Shown here: positions 25,084 through 32,866 of the stretch, piece by piece
Layout: each line of letters opens with the position of its first letter
Numbering within the stretch: position 1 is the first letter of the stretch
Assembly (NCBI RefSeq): GCF_036182465.1
Contig: NZ_CP108081.1
Coordinates: forward strand, 10,292,001 to 10,356,000
DNA from: Streptomyces sp. NBC_00258
GTDB lineage: Bacteria > Actinomycetota > Actinomycetes > Streptomycetales > Streptomycetaceae
DNA: 64,000 nt
Direction: 5' to 3'
The notes under the pieces: generated by a model
Told to the model about the DNA's origin: nothing
Database searches by the model: none
Seen by the model: the letters and a program-made list of their open reading frames with translations, nothing else
Program-made: the position numbers and the translations under genes

Positions 25084-26286
25084 TCAGTCGGCGGTCGCCC
25101 GCCGGGTCCCGTATCCGATGACGGCGGCCACCGCGGCCAGCGTTGCCACGCTGGTGAGGGCGATGGGCAGGGAGAACCAGTCGGCCATGAAGCCGATGGC
25201 CGGGGGCCCGAGGAGCATGCCGCCGTAGCCGAAGGTGGAGGCGATGGCGACGCCGCTGGGGCCGGCCAGGGCACCGGCCCGTTCGACGGCGATCGGGAAG
25301 ATGTTGGCGAGGCCGATTCCCGTGACGGCGAAGCCGAGCAGGGCCGCCCACACGGAGGGGGCGAGCGATCCGACGAGCATGCCGACGGCGGCCATGGCGC
25401 CGCCCGCGACCACCGTCCTGGTCCGCCCGAGCCGCTCCAGGAGTGTGGTTCCGCAGAGTCGGCCGATCGTCATGGCGAGCGCGAAACACGAGTAACCCGC
25501 GGCCGCGATGCCCGGGTGCGCGTCCAGGTCCTGCTCCAGGTGCAACGTGCCCCAGTCGGCCAGGGCCCCTTCCCCGTAGGCCGTGCAGAGGGCGATCAGA
25601 CCGAAGACGACGACCAGCCGGCGCGTACGGGAGTCCAGCCGGCGCGGTGCGCTCTCCTCGGTCTGCCCGGGATCCGGCCGCGGTACGGGGGAGTCGTACC
25701 GCAGCAGGGCGCGTCCCGCGACAGCCGTCACCAGCAGGCCGATCACGGTCAGGCCCAGCAGATGCCGCGTCGGCGACAGCGAGCCCGCGACCAGTCCGCC
25801 GAGGCCGGCGCCGATCATCCCGCCCAGACTGAAGGCCGCGTGGAAACTGGGCATGATCGGCCGCCGCAGCGCGGCCACCAGGTCGACGGCGGCGCTGTTG
25901 AAGGCGACGTTGATCCCGCCGTAGGCGGCGCCGAAGATCAGCAGGACCGCGCCGAGCGCCCAGGTGGAGTGGGTGAGTGGCGGCAGCGCGACGCTGAGGG
26001 AGAGCAGGATGCCGCAGATCACGGTGATGGGGTGGCTGCCGTAGCGGCGGCAGAGCCGGCCGGTGAACATCATCGTGACGACGGCTCCGGCGGAGACGCC
26101 GAGGAGGGCGAGGCCCAGGGCGCTGGCGGAGGCGTTGGTCTGCTCTTTGATGGCGGGGATGCGGACGACCCAGCCGGCGAAGATGAAGCCGTCGAGGGCG
26201 AAGAAGGTGGTGAGGACGATGCGGAGTCGAGTGAGGTCGTTGCCCGGCACGACGCTGTGCGATCGGGATTTGTTTATTAGCGGCAC
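25084..26286 (-). CDS. MFS transporter, YbjJ-like
   Basis: The protein has up to 400 residues and 12 membrane helices. The first helix has FALDGFIFAGWVVRIPAIKE, the WxxRIPAIK signature shared with the MFS gene at 59876-61039; both belong to the YbjJ/FucP-like branch. A cytoplasmic loop in the middle is rich in charged residues. The first possible start (GTG 26286) is followed by AT-rich, rare codons (CTA ATA AAC AAA), so the true start may be GTG 26250, near VPGNDLTRLR. Substrate unknown. Confidence 0.85.
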   Translation of the reverse strand: MPLINKSRSHSVVPGNDLTRLRIVLTTFFALDGFIFAGWVVRIPAIKEQTNASASALGLALLGVSAGAVVTMMFTGRLCRRYGSHPITVICGILLSLSVALPPLTHSTWALGAVLLIFGAAYGGINVAFNSAAVDLVAALRRPIMPSFHAAFSLGGMIGAGLGGLVAGSLSPTRHLLGLTVIGLLVTAVAGRALLRYDSPVPRPDPGQTEESAPRRLDSRTRRLVVVFGLIALCTAYGEGALADWGTLHLEQDLDAHPGIAAAGYSCFALAMTIGRLCGTTLLERLGRTRTVVAGGAMAAVGMLVGSLAPSVWAALLGFAVTGIGLANIFPIAVERAGALAGPSGVAIASTFGYGGMLLGPPAIGFMADWFSLPIALTSVATLAAVAAVIGYGTRRATAD

Positions 26287-26637
26287 AAAGTCAGGCTAGG
26301 CGGGAGCCGGTGGCTGGGCAAGGGCGTTGACGGTTGCCTGGTCGCCAGCGGCTTCGGGTGCCACAAGGAAACGCCTTTGCAGTCAATGGAGCCCAGCTGC
26401 GCGTAGCGGATGACCGTGGCAGTCGTCGCGGGCTTCTGTCGCCTTCCGGGCGCTGTTCGTCCCGATTGAACGGGCAGAGCGGCGCACCGGGCGACCGGCT
26501 GGGGGACTGGCGTCGCGCGGTCCTGAAATCCATTGCTCGGCTGGTTCACCGCCGGCCATGTCTGCTGTTGCAGCGCGTGCGACTAGGTCGTCTGGCCTTC
26601 CGGCGGCGCGGTTACGTCGCCGACGGCTGCCACACCT

Positions 26638-27039
26638 TCACCACCAGCGGGGTTCCGGACTCTTCGGAACGTGGCGGCTGGGTGCAGGGGTGGAGGGGGC
26701 CCGGCGGCCCTGGAAGACCTCGCTGAACCACGGCATGACTGTCGCAGCCAGGGAGGCGTCGGTGGTCGCCTGCACCAACTGCAGCAGTTCGTTGGCCATG
26801 TTGGGGTCCTCGACGGTCAGGTCCTCTCCGTCGCGCATGCGGACCGGAGCGTCCCTGAACGCAGCGACGAGACGTGCCGCGTGGGGGTCGAGTGGTGCGG
26901 GGGTGGCCTCGGTGGCGAGGGGTTCGACGGTCCGGTGGGCCATCGGGGCGGGTTTGCCGCCGAAGTCGCTCTGGTCGACGAAGCGGTCGAGGCTTGCCGG
27001 AGCGCGTGCCTTCTCCTTGATCGTGCCGCGGTGCGACAT
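26638..27039 (-). CDS. Doubtful hypothetical protein, possibly a gene remnant
   Basis: A frame of 133 residues reads with Streptomyces-like codon choice: SLDRFVDQSDFGGKPAPMAH, then LVAAFRDAPVRMRDGEDLTV and NMANELLQLVQATTDASLAA. The last 25 residues lose codon bias, as if the true 3' end were lost or shifted. Its ATG (27037-27039) sits in the centre of a 46-base palindrome, an odd place for a start, and no ribosome binding site precedes it. I do not recognise a family. Confidence 0.3.
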   Translation of the reverse strand: MSHRGTIKEKARAPASLDRFVDQSDFGGKPAPMAHRTVEPLATEATPAPLDPHAARLVAAFRDAPVRMRDGEDLTVEDPNMANELLQLVQATTDASLAATVMPWFSEVFQGRRAPSTPAPSRHVPKSPEPRWW

Positions 27040-27061
27040 GCCGCACCGCGGCACGATCAAG
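27016..27061. repeat. 46-base near-perfect palindrome
   Basis: The left arm CTTGATCGTGCCGCGGTGCG (27016-27035) is exactly complementary to 27042-27061, with a six-base centre ACATGC. It lies 25 bases beyond the stop of the minus-strand SDR gene, so it may be a terminator for it, though no U tract follows. It could also be a recombination or protein-binding site. Confidence 0.8.
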
Positions 27062-27086
27062 GGTCGGCGGGGGAGCCGACGTGGCC

Positions 27087-27764
27087 TCAGCCCCTGTAGA
27101 CGATCTCCCCTTGGTCACGCTTGGTGGTGTGCAGCTCCCAGTAGACGGAGGAAATCGCCTCAGGTGTGGCCGCCTTGAGCGTGGGGTCGATCGAGGCGCC
27201 TCCGAGCGCCACGTCGATGGCGACGTGGGCGGCCTGGATGCCGGTGCCGTCCAGCTCCTTGTGCAGGTTGACCACCCAGTTGCGCAGCGCCGCGGCGGCG
27301 GCGTTGACGTTGCCGACCATCGGCAGCGGGTCGAGAGAGCCGGCACCGGTGGTGTAGAGCAGGGTGCCCGTGCCGGCCTCGCGCATCGCGGGCAGTACGG
27401 CCTTGGTGGCGGCCATGGCCCCGTACAGCTGGAACTCGATCTCGCGCTGTATGTGGGAGGGGTCGCTCTCGGCCGGAGTGGCCAGCACGGTGGATTCCAC
27501 GGCGAGCGGGGAGTACTCCAGGACGTCGATGCCGCCGAACCGGGTGGCGGCGTCCTTGAGTGCCTGGGTGAGTGCGTCATGGTCGAGTACGTCCGCGGGG
27601 AACGCGGCGGCGGTGATGCCCTCGGCGGTGAGCCTGCCGACGAGACCGTCGAGCTTCTCGCGGTTGCGGGAGATCAGGGCGACGTCGAAGCCCTGGGAGC
27701 CGAAGGTGCGGGCGATGGCCAGACCCATTTGAGGGCCGGCTCCGATGATGGCGATGCTGGTCAC
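27087..27764 (-). CDS. SDR-fold protein lacking the catalytic Tyr-Lys
   Basis: The protein has 225 residues. The start has a Rossmann nucleotide-binding motif in altered form, IAIIGAGPQMGLAIARTFGS, and RNREKLDGLV follows strand 2 as in NADP-binding SDRs. Where active SDRs have YxxxK, this sequence reads MVGNVNAAAAALRNW: neither Tyr nor Lys is present. It may be an NADPH-sensing or binding protein, or use a different mechanism. It is divergent from a TetR regulator with CCTATCCG/CGGATAGG repeats in between, the usual arrangement for a repressed target. Confidence 0.8.
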   Translation of the reverse strand: MTSIAIIGAGPQMGLAIARTFGSQGFDVALISRNREKLDGLVGRLTAEGITAAAFPADVLDHDALTQALKDAATRFGGIDVLEYSPLAVESTVLATPAESDPSHIQREIEFQLYGAMAATKAVLPAMREAGTGTLLYTTGAGSLDPLPMVGNVNAAAAALRNWVVNLHKELDGTGIQAAHVAIDVALGGASIDPTLKAATPEAISSVYWELHTTKRDQGEIVYRG

Positions 27765-27811
27765 AGCGATCCTTTCGCAAGTCCTGGTAGGGGAGAGCAG
27801 AATCGGAGTGA

Positions 27812-27890
27812 CCTATCCGATTCCTGAACCGGATAGGCCTTTCCGTCTCGCTGAAGTCAGGCTAGCACCAAAAATGGATAGGTCAATCCG
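27812..27890. promoter_or_regulatory. TetR operator repeats
   Basis: CCTATCCG (27812-27819) and CGGATAGG (27830-27837) form a perfect 8-base inverted repeat with a 10-base spacer. A second related site, GGATAGGTCAATCCGG, spans about 27875-27890, overlapping the promoter of the TetR gene (TAGACT at 27895-27900). Confidence 0.7.
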
Positions 27891-27908
27891 GTTGCTAGAC
27901 TGGCCGGC

Positions 27909-28607
27909 ATGACCCCTGGCTCCCAGCCCTCCGACGACACCGCCGCCCAGCCGCTGCGCAGCGACGCCGAGCGCAACCGGGGACGGATCATCGCTGCCGC
28001 ACGCAGGGTGTTTGCCCGCGACGGCCTGAACGCCTCCATGGCGTCCGTGGCCCGCGAGGCGGGTGTCGGCATCGCCACCATGTTCCGCCGCTTCCCCACC
28101 AAGGAGGAGCTGGTCGCCGCCGTCTTCGCCGACCGCATGGACGCCTATGCCGACGCGGTCGCCACCGCCCTCGACGACCCCGACCCCTGGCACGGTTTCG
28201 TGGGCTACATCGAGACCGCCTGCGCGATGCAGGCCGCCGACTACGGCTTCGCCGACGTGCTGACCACGTCCTTCCCCACAGCCAAGGCCATGGAGGTGCG
28301 CCGCAACGAGGCATTCGAGGGCATGTTGCGGCTCATCGGCCGGGCCAAGGCCGCAGGCCGGCTGCGCGAGGACTTCGACTCATCGGACATAGTGCTGCTC
28401 CACATGGCCAACGCCGGTGTCGTCAACGCCACCGGCGGCGCCGCCCCCGACGCCTGGCGGCGCGTCGTGGCCCTGTTCATCCAGTCCCTGGAGGCACCGG
28501 CCCGCGGTGCCCTGCCCCCCTCGCCCCCGCACGACGACCTCCACAAGGCCATGCTCCGTGCCAGTCCGGCCGTCCCGACCACGCCGGAACCGGACACGAC
28601 CGGCTGA
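27909..28607 (+). CDS. TetR-family transcriptional regulator
   Basis: The protein has 232 residues. The helix-turn-helix is ASMASVAREAGVGIATMFRR with FPTKEELVAAVFADR. The C-terminal domain resembles the SbtR-like C-terminal region of actinobacterial TetR proteins (MANAGVVNATGGAAPDAWRR). The tail is Pro-rich. ATG 27909 follows a TAGACT -10 by eight bases, suggesting a short or absent leader. It is divergent from the atypical SDR gene and probably autoregulates. Confidence 0.9.
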   Translation: MTPGSQPSDDTAAQPLRSDAERNRGRIIAAARRVFARDGLNASMASVAREAGVGIATMFRRFPTKEELVAAVFADRMDAYADAVATALDDPDPWHGFVGYIETACAMQAADYGFADVLTTSFPTAKAMEVRRNEAFEGMLRLIGRAKAAGRLREDFDSSDIVLLHMANAGVVNATGGAAPDAWRRVVALFIQSLEAPARGALPPSPPHDDLHKAMLRASPAVPTTPEPDTTG

Positions 28608-28620
28608 CCCCAGGCCGATC

Positions 28621-28646
28621 TCGCCGTGCTGTGTGAAGCACGGCGA
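28621..28646. terminator. Hairpin between convergent genes
   Basis: The 10-base arms TCGCCGTGCT and AGCACGGCGA flank a six-base loop between the TetR stop and the convergent kinase stop. Confidence 0.6.
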
Positions 28647-28671
28647 ACCCTCCACCCGACGACCTCGGCGC

Positions 28672-30834
28672 TCAGGAAACGTCGGCCACCGAGAAGACCC
28701 CCGGCTCGCTGACCCCGTACAGCACATCGCCCACCAGAAGCGGCGGCATCGAATTCGGCGTCAGTTCCTCGAAGGAGCGGCCCTCCGTGTCGAAGGACGA
28801 AGCGGTACGCCCGATCTCCTTGCCGGTGCGTGGATCGAGAGCCAGGATGCTGGTGTCCGGCATCGTGACGTACAACCGGCCGTCGTGGAGGGCAGGTTCG
28901 CTGAAGACGCGCAGGTCACGCGAGCTGGTCCACAGCGGCTTCCCGCGTTTCAGATCGAGGGCGAGCAGGGTCTCGTTGCCGTAGTCGAAGATGTACATGG
29001 TGTCGCCGCGCACCAGGGGCGGCGCTTCCGGCTCGACGCTCCAGGGGAAGTCGATCCGGCGGGTCTTCCCGCTGTCGAGCTCCTGGATGAAGAAGGCGGC
29101 GGAGACCCCGGAGTTGTCGTCCCAGCGCGCGTAGTACGCCGTGTCGTCGTGGACCGTGGCCAGCCATAGATCGCCCTTGGGCGCCTCGACGTTGCCCAGG
29201 GTCCTGCCGGTGCGTGCGTCGAGGCGGGCAATGCCGCCGGAGCCGCCGCGCAGATCGGCGTAGAGGGTCCCCTCGGACCCCTCGTGGAAGGGGCTCGCCG
29301 ACGCGGAAGCCAGCTTGCGCTGCCACAGTTCCTCACCTGTGCGCGGCTCGTACGCCGCAAAGCGCGCGGTGTCGGAAGACCCGAGCTCGTCCAGCCGTAC
29401 GAGCAGCACCCCGCTCACGTACGCGAAGTCGCCCACCGGACCGTCCACATGCCACAGCCGTGCGCCGGTCCTGCCGTCGAAGGCGTCCACTCCTTCGGAG
29501 CGGTCCGAGCTGTTGACGAACGCCACACCCTCACGGACGACGGGCTCGCGCAGCGAGTAACCGTCGACCTCCTTCTGGCTCATGGGCTTCGTCCATTCCA
29601 CACGGCCCGTCGCGGAACTCAGTCGCATCAGGGCGACCTGCGGAGAGGAGCAGAAGACGCCGAGCTTGTCCGGAACACACGCCGGGCCGAAGGGCATCGG
29701 CTCGTCCTTGTTCCCGTCCGGCTCCAGTTCGTTGTGCCACGGCTTCCAGCCGGCCGGGACCGACCCACGGGGCGTCTCCCGCGGGTCGGCACGGCCGACC
29801 GTGCCTGCCGGGTCCTCGTCCAGCACGGTGACCGAAGCCGCCCCCGCCATACAGAGGAGGACCGCGCCGACGAGGGCGGTCCACAACCTGCTTCTTCGGC
29901 GCTTCCGTTCGGCCGGCCTCGGGTCCGAGAGCGGCAGCGTCCCTGTTTTCGGCGGCACGGTCACCGGGGCCCGGGACGCCTCTTCGTCGGAACCGGACTC
30001 TACGTCGGCCGGCTCCTCCGGCAGCCCGGTCAGTGCGTTCAGCACCTCGCTCGACGTCGGACGGTCCGCCGGCTCCTTCGCCAGACAGGCCGAGACCAAC
30101 GGGCGCAGCTGCTCCGGCAGCCCGCCCAGCTCGGGCTCGCTGTGCACGGTGTTGTACGCGGCGAGATAGGCGTTCTCCGCCTCGAAGGGGCTGCGCCCGG
30201 TGGCCGCGTACACGAGTACCGCACCCAGCGAGAAGACATCGACGGCGGGGCCGACCTCGCGGGGGCGGCTGAACTGCTCCGGTGCCATGAACGGCGGCGA
30301 GCCCATCACCATGCCCGTCTGGGTGCGGACATCGCTGCTGGCCGCGCGCGAGATGCCGAAGTCGATGACGCGTGCCGCCCCGTCGTCGCCCTCGCCCTCC
30401 AGCAGGAGCACATTGCTCGGCTTGAGGTCCCGGTGCACGACCTCCGCGCGGTGGATCTCACGCAGCGCCTCGGCGAGTTCGGTGCCGAGGCGGCGCAGTG
30501 CCTGCCGATCCAGCGGCCCCGCCTCGGCGACCCGTTCGGTGAGTGTGCGGCCCGGGACGAACGCGGTTGCCATCCACGGTCGTTCCGCGTCCGGGTCGGC
30601 GTCCACGACCGGCGCGGTGAACGCACCGCTGACCCGGCGCGCGGCCACGATCTCCTGCCGGAACCTGGCGCGGAACTCGGCGTTGTCGGCATACCTGGTG
30701 TGCACGACCTTGACGGCGACGGCCCGCCCCGAGGCTGATCTGCCGAGATAGACGACGCCCATGCCGCCGGTCCCGATCCGCGATTCGATCCGATAGCCGC
30801 CGACAGACCGCGGATCGCTCTCGCGCAGGGTCAC
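28672..30834 (-). CDS. Transmembrane Ser/Thr kinase with PQQ-like beta-propeller
   Basis: The protein has 720 residues. The kinase domain (about 13-275) has IGTGGMGVVYLGRS, the Lys in VAVKVVH, HRDLKPSN and IDFGISRA. One membrane helix lies near 315-338 (WTALVGAVLLCMAGAASVTV). The extracytoplasmic part of about 370 residues is a PQQ-type propeller, with repeated blade ends such as DGRTGARLWHVDG, EPRTGEELWQRKL, DLKRGKPLWTSS and DPRTGKEIG. Such domains usually bind ligands or proteins. GTG 30834 has GGAG eight bases upstream. It stands alone between hairpins. The signal sensed is unknown. Confidence 0.93.
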   Translation of the reverse strand: MTLRESDPRSVGGYRIESRIGTGGMGVVYLGRSASGRAVAVKVVHTRYADNAEFRARFRQEIVAARRVSGAFTAPVVDADPDAERPWMATAFVPGRTLTERVAEAGPLDRQALRRLGTELAEALREIHRAEVVHRDLKPSNVLLLEGEGDDGAARVIDFGISRAASSDVRTQTGMVMGSPPFMAPEQFSRPREVGPAVDVFSLGAVLVYAATGRSPFEAENAYLAAYNTVHSEPELGGLPEQLRPLVSACLAKEPADRPTSSEVLNALTGLPEEPADVESGSDEEASRAPVTVPPKTGTLPLSDPRPAERKRRRSRLWTALVGAVLLCMAGAASVTVLDEDPAGTVGRADPRETPRGSVPAGWKPWHNELEPDGNKDEPMPFGPACVPDKLGVFCSSPQVALMRLSSATGRVEWTKPMSQKEVDGYSLREPVVREGVAFVNSSDRSEGVDAFDGRTGARLWHVDGPVGDFAYVSGVLLVRLDELGSSDTARFAAYEPRTGEELWQRKLASASASPFHEGSEGTLYADLRGGSGGIARLDARTGRTLGNVEAPKGDLWLATVHDDTAYYARWDDNSGVSAAFFIQELDSGKTRRIDFPWSVEPEAPPLVRGDTMYIFDYGNETLLALDLKRGKPLWTSSRDLRVFSEPALHDGRLYVTMPDTSILALDPRTGKEIGRTASSFDTEGRSFEELTPNSMPPLLVGDVLYGVSEPGVFSVADVS

Positions 30835-31005
30835 CGAATCTCCTTCACCAATTCGCGCCTGGACGGTCCCGGCCCGGATCCTTCTGACAGGGACCCTTCA
30901 CTCTAGTGCCCGTTGTCCGGGCACTTCCGGTGAACGGCCGGGCGAACTCGGTGGGCGCTTCGCCCCGGCAGACGTCGGTGCTGATGAGGGTGCGGCGTCC
31001 CCGGC

Positions 31006-31809
31006 TCAGGCTCGCGCGCCGCCGTCGACCCGCAGGACCGTACCGGTCACGAACGAGGAGCGGTCGCTGAGCAGCCAGGCGGCGGCCTGGGCGATCTCGT
31101 CGGGGTCGGCCGCGCGGCGCAGCGGTGTGTGCGCCTGGAGTCGCTCCTGGAGGCCTGGGGATTCCGCTTCCCAGGTACGGATCATCTCGGTCAGCGTGTT
31201 GCCGGGGGCGATGGCGTTGACGCGGATGCCTTCCGGGCCGTAGGTGATGGCAGCCGACTCGGTGAGGCTGTTGACCGCTCGCTTCATCGCACCGTACGCG
31301 GGCAGCTCCGGGTTGCCCATCAGGCTGCCGACGGACGAGTTGTTGACGATGGCCCCAGTCCCCGCCGTGGCCCGGATGGCGGCGATCTCGGCGACCATGG
31401 CCAGCCACGGGCCCCTGAGGTTCACGGCGTAGACGTGGTCGAAGTCGGCCTCGGTCACCTGGTCCATCGGGCCGGGTGGCACGAACGTCGCGCCGTTGTT
31501 GAAGGCGACGTCGAGCCGGCCGTACAGATCCACGGCGCGGTCCACGGCGGCTCGTACACCGGCCGCGTCGGCCAGGTCGCACACCACGTGGTCCGCGATG
31601 CCGCCCGCCGCCCGGATCTCCTCGGTCACCGCCTTCAGCTGGGCCTCCGTCCGGGCCGCGAGCAGCACCCGTGCACCTTCTCGGGCGAACAGCCGTGCCG
31701 CGGCCGCGCCGATACCGCGTCCGGCTCCGGTGATGAAGGCGACCTTGCCGTCCAGCAGGCCAAGGGAGGCAGGGGCGGCGGATGTGTCGGTGGTTCGTGT
31801 GTTGTCCAT
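31006..31809 (-). CDS. Short-chain dehydrogenase/reductase
   Basis: The protein has 267 residues and is a complete classical SDR: cofactor motif ITGAGRGIGAAAARLFAREG, NNGA structural motif, catalytic Ser in IVNNSSVGSLMGN, catalytic Tyr and Lys in YGAMKRAV, and the C-terminal VTGTVLRVDGGARA. The AAR after strand 2 points to NADP(H). The substrate is unknown. ATG 31809 is preferred over an in-frame ATG 11 codons upstream. It is divergent from an XRE-type regulator with a 13-base inverted repeat between them. Confidence 0.9.
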   Translation of the reverse strand: MDNTRTTDTSAAPASLGLLDGKVAFITGAGRGIGAAAARLFAREGARVLLAARTEAQLKAVTEEIRAAGGIADHVVCDLADAAGVRAAVDRAVDLYGRLDVAFNNGATFVPPGPMDQVTEADFDHVYAVNLRGPWLAMVAEIAAIRATAGTGAIVNNSSVGSLMGNPELPAYGAMKRAVNSLTESAAITYGPEGIRVNAIAPGNTLTEMIRTWEAESPGLQERLQAHTPLRRAADPDEIAQAAAWLLSDRSSFVTGTVLRVDGGARA

Positions 31810-31834
31810 GGCAGCGAGCCTGCGCCGGTCCGCG

Positions 31835-31871
31835 GAGCCCATCCAGGCACCGGCGGTACCTGGATGGGCTC
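31835..31871. promoter_or_regulatory. Operator: 13-base inverted repeat
   Basis: GAGCCCATCCAGG (31835-31847) and its exact complement (31859-31871) are separated by 11 bases, between the divergent SDR and XRE regulator genes. This is the likely regulator-binding site. Confidence 0.75.
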
Positions 31872-31895
31872 ACACCGCCCGCGCACACTGGGGGT

Positions 31896-32747
31896 GTGGA
31901 CAGACGAGAACTGGCGGCCTTCCTGCGCAGCAGGCGCGAGCGGATCACCCCCGCCGACGTGGGGCTGCCCGCCGGGCCGCGCCGCCGTACGCCGGGGCTG
32001 CGCCGCGAGGAGGTGGCGCAGCTGGCGTTCATCTCGGCCGAGTACTACACGCGCCTGGAACAGGCCCGAGGCCCGCGTCCGTCGCGCGAGGTGCTGGCCG
32101 GGCTGGCCCGGGCCCTGCGCCTGTCGGACGCCGAGCGCGACCACCTCCACCACCTCGCCGGCGCACCGCCCGGCCCGCCGCCCGGGCCCTCGCGCGAGGT
32201 GCGGCAGAGCATCCTCGACCTGCTGAGCAGGCTGCCCCAGGCCGCCGCGATCGTGACGTCCGCGTCGTGCGAGGTGATCGCCTGGAACGATCTGGCGGCC
32301 GCCCTCATGGAGGACTTCTCCGCCCTGCCGAGGCGCGACCGCAACCTCGTACGCCGTGTCTTCCTCGGGCCGCACCCGCAGGGGCGGCGGCTGTACGGAG
32401 TGTCGGACGCGGACGCGTTCGCCCGCAACGCGACGCAGCGGCTGCGCGCCACCGCCGCCCGCTATCCCGAAGACCCCGAGGTGACCGGTCTGGTGGACGA
32501 ACTCCTCGCCGGAAGTGAGGAGTTCACCCGCCTGTGGGCCTCTCACGACGTGAGCGCCGAGCCCACCCTGTGCAAGACCTTCCAGCACCCGCTGGTCGGC
32601 CCGGTCACCGTCAACTGCGACGCCCTGGACATCGCCGACCGGGACCAGCAGGTCGTGATCTACACCGCCGCCTCCGGCTCGCGCTCCGAGGAGGCGCTGC
32701 GACTGCTGTCGGTCATCGGCACGCAGCGTATGGATGTGGGCCGCTGA
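31896..32747 (+). CDS. XRE-family regulator with MmyB-like ligand domain
   Basis: The protein has 283 residues. The N-terminal helix-turn-helix contains the family signature RRTPGLRREEVAQLAFISAE followed by YYTRLEQARG. The C-terminal MmyB-like PAS domain includes SCEVIAWNDLAAALMEDFSA and ends with TAASGSRSEEALRLLSVIGT. Such regulators typically control a divergent oxidoreductase gene, here the SDR at 31006-31809, and bind a small hydrophobic ligand. GTG 31896 has no clear ribosome binding site, so translation may be leaderless. Confidence 0.9.
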   Translation: MDRRELAAFLRSRRERITPADVGLPAGPRRRTPGLRREEVAQLAFISAEYYTRLEQARGPRPSREVLAGLARALRLSDAERDHLHHLAGAPPGPPPGPSREVRQSILDLLSRLPQAAAIVTSASCEVIAWNDLAAALMEDFSALPRRDRNLVRRVFLGPHPQGRRLYGVSDADAFARNATQRLRATAARYPEDPEVTGLVDELLAGSEEFTRLWASHDVSAEPTLCKTFQHPLVGPVTVNCDALDIADRDQQVVIYTAASGSRSEEALRLLSVIGTQRMDVGR

Positions 32748-32801
32748 GACCACGCCGGGCCGGAGGCCGGGCGTGTGCAGCACCGGCCATCAAGGTCGGC
32801 C

Positions 32802-32837
32802 GACTCGGAACAGGACTCGGAACAGGACTCGGAAACC
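32802..32837. repeat. Tandem repeat, 12-base unit, three copies
   Basis: GACTCGGAACAG occurs twice exactly at 32802 and 32814, then GACTCGGAAACC at 32826. It lies between the convergent XRE gene and the following kinase gene. Confidence 0.9.
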
Positions 32838-32866
32838 GAACCCAGGGCCCTTCGGTCGGGGCCTCC

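Larger units (their letters stand above)
26287..27086. other. Gene-poor 0.8-kb region
   Basis: Apart from one doubtful minus-strand frame (26638-27039), I find no recognisable gene. Codon bias is mixed and several frames are short, which fits decayed or inserted DNA. I see no transposase motif. The right end holds a large palindrome at 27016-27061. Confidence 0.45.

Noticed and set aside
24947..25489. Upstream extension of the dehydrogenase frame into the MFS gene
   Set aside because: The conserved NAD-binding motif begins right after ATG 24946, which has a suitable ribosome binding site; the extension overlaps the MFS gene and repeats.
26277..26549. Possible transposase remnant in the gene-poor stretch
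   Set aside because: Neither strand shows DDE, serine or tyrosine recombinase motifs, and no flanking target duplication could be seen.
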